From NCBI GenBank assembly GCA_910587625.1, contig CAJUMW010000002.1:29778-93777 (forward strand): 64,000 nt of DNA. The letters run 5' to 3'. This stretch comes from an uncultured Christensenellaceae bacterium (GTDB lineage: Bacteria > Bacillota > Clostridia > Christensenellales > Borkfalkiaceae). The notes under the pieces were generated by a model. The model saw only the letters and a program-made list of their open reading frames with translations. It was not told the origin of the DNA and searched no databases. The stretch's first letter is position 1. Every line of letters begins with the position of its first letter. Of this stretch, positions 62,717 to 64,000 are shown piece by piece. Position numbers and translations under genes: made by a program.

Positions 62717-64000
62717 ATGAAATCTTTGAGATTAAAATTATTTTCTATAATTGCCCTTGCTGTCGCGTTTGTGGCTTGTGTAGGCGCGTTTTTCGGATTT
62801 AATTTCGCAAACGCGGACAGAAACGTAACCGTTTCGGGTTCGAGTATTTTCTACACCACGGGAAATGCCGAAGTTTGGGCGCACGAGGTTGCCGCGGAAG
62901 AGGGCGTTGAAGACAGCACTTCTACCTATTATTCTATGTTTGTCTTAAAGTCGGACGGAGACGGCGTCAATTACAGAAAAAATCTTGCTCATCATTGGTT
63001 CTATAACGCAAACTTCAAGTACGAAGACGAAAATGACAAGGATAAAGACAATGACGAGGGCAACGAAGAGGTAAAAGTACTTGAAAAGGCGGAAGGCTTT
63101 TTCAATATGGATATAGGCTTCGAACTCGAGGACGGCAAGCTTGCTTTCAAAAAATATGTAATTACCTTTGAAAGTCAGCAGTTTTCCCAAACCAAGGACA
63201 GTAAGTCTAAAAACTATATAATATTCTATCCCACGGCTTCGGGCACCGGTCTCAACGTAGTTATAGGCAACTACGCGGAAGCGCAACTGCCCGAAAACCC
63301 CGTTGAAATCGGCTACGACAATATCAGTATCAAATTTTCCAAGAGCGAAGTCGGCGGCAACTACAATGTTACCGTATCCACGAGCGAAACTGCAAAAGTC
63401 GAGGGGGAGTTTGAGAATATAGGCGGCAACTACGCAAGATATTCTTCCTCGTCGACGACGCCCGTAACGCCCCTTTCATTCAAAGCGGAATTCGAAGAGG
63501 GTGTTACCGCAAACGCAAAAATGGTAATGTACAACCTCAACGGTCAAAGCTTTTTGCTTACAGGCACGCGTGAGTCGGACGGTCATCGCGTCGGCGGCAC
63601 CGTAAACGACACTACGCCCCCCGTGCTCTGCCTTGACAAGGGAGTTTCCTTTATTCAGCTCGGCGGAGAAATTAGCTTCAGATATACCGTTGTCGACGTG
63701 CTTGCTTCCTCTCCCAGCATTACAACTTCATACTTTATGCTCACCAAAAATCAGGTAAAAGACGGAGTCAATGCAGAGGACTACACCAACGAAAGTTTAT
63801 TCAGAAAAGTAGCGGACAGCGACGACCAGAAGATGATACCCCACGCTACTCACTATATCCCCAACTCAAACGACTTCGGCGCCGACAGCAGCTTCGGAGA
63901 CCAGCTCGAGGCAAAGGCGGCGGTAAAGGTTTGCCTTAAACTTACCGATACTTCGTCGAGCGGCGGCGTTTCGGACTATGTAATGCTCGATTGGTTTGTT
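62717..64000 (+). CDS. Large secreted protein, cut by the window end
   Basis: Open from ATG at 62717 to the last base: 428 codons without stop. It starts KSLRLKLFSIIALAVAFVAC and continues through a hydrophobic segment to FNFANADRN, a probable Sec signal peptide. The rest is Ser/Thr/Asp/Gly-rich and beta-type, with an acidic Lys/Asp/Glu stretch near residue 115 and a segment TPPVLCLDKGVSFIQLGG that resembles the start of a bacterial Ig-like or cadherin-like domain. A surface or cell-wall protein is likely. C-terminus not seen, so any anchor is unknown. The ribosome site is weak. Confidence 0.75.
   Translation, partial: MKSLRLKLFSIIALAVAFVACVGAFFGFNFANADRNVTVSGSSIFYTTGNAEVWAHEVAAEEGVEDSTSTYYSMFVLKSDGDGVNYRKNLAHHWFYNANFKYEDENDKDKDNDEGNEEVKVLEKAEGFFNMDIGFELEDGKLAFKKYVITFESQQFSQTKDSKSKNYIIFYPTASGTGLNVVIGNYAEAQLPENPVEIGYDNISIKFSKSEVGGNYNVTVSTSETAKVEGEFENIGGNYARYSSSSTTPVTPLSFKAEFEEGVTANAKMVMYNLNGQSFLLTGTRESDGHRVGGTVNDTTPPVLCLDKGVSFIQLGGEISFRYTVVDVLASSPSITTSYFMLTKNQVKDGVNAEDYTNESLFRKVADSDDQKMIPHATHYIPNSNDFGADSSFGDQLEAKAAVKVCLKLTDTSSSGGVSDYVMLDWFV

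Overview
The window looks like chromosomal DNA from an endospore-forming Firmicute (class Clostridia). The evidence is a germinant-receptor operon (GerAA/AB/AC type), spoVT, spoIIGA, sigE, sigG, CotF-like coat proteins, a YlmC/YmxH-type protein, a DUF421/DUF4363 pair and sigma-A promoters of classic TTGACA/TATAAT form. Base composition is moderate. No rRNA, tRNA, CRISPR array, phage module or transposase was found. Species cannot be named from the sequence; an uncultured gut-type clostridium is a reasonable guess because of the secreted glycosidase locus.

Layout: 0.1-4.3 kb, a small ORF behind a Spo0A-like box, then a three-gene germination receptor operon. 4.4-12.9 kb, a LytTR/GHKL two-component system followed by an apparent glucan-use locus (domain-permuted membrane-tethered GH3, Ig-like lipoprotein, GH16 lipoprotein). 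12.9-19.1 kb, trmB and a metallophosphoesterase, then a divergent transcarbamylase and queH on the minus strand, an ABC ATPase with three degraded catalytic motifs, and a heavy-metal-exporter-like membrane protein. 19.2-24.5 kb, a co-directional run with a membrane protein, methyltransferase, Hsp33, a TPR protein and a helical unknown. 24.5-31.8 kb, a sporulation block: CotF-like pair, spoVT, SpoVB/YabM-like flippase, yabN-mazG, dus, spoIIGA, sigE, sigG. 31.8-35.3 kb, MarR, DegV, CvpA-like, YlmC-like and the DUF421/DUF4363 pair. 35.3-38.2 kb, a folate operon (folC, folP, folB-folK fusion). 38.2-44.7 kb, ppx, maf, an MreB-like gene, lepA, a short MGMT-domain protein and hemW. 44.7-49.2 kb, two unknowns and guaB-guaA. 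49.3-57.4 kb, a two-gene operon of a HelD-like SF1 helicase and a 1873-residue DUF4011-helicase-nuclease-DUF3320 protein, the best candidate for a defence system here. 57.4-60.4 kb (minus strand), asd-dapA-dapB behind a lysine-riboswitch-like leader with its own terminator. 60.5-64 kb, two secreted proteins, the second cut by the window end.

How it fits together: the sporulation genes form a regulatory chain. Spo0A-like sites precede spoIIGA-sigE, sigG follows, and a good sigma-G-type promoter precedes spoVT; germination, coat and YlmC-type genes lie nearby. Biosynthetic operons (folate, lysine/DAP, GMP) are compact and use overlapping starts. The most unusual items are the two-helicase operon, the apparently inactive orphan ABC ATPase, an altered transcarbamylase active site, several genes whose start codon sits only 6-8 bases after a consensus -10 element (predicted leaderless mRNAs), and a Pro/Cys tail on the YlmC-like protein built from a perfect 24-bp tandem duplication.
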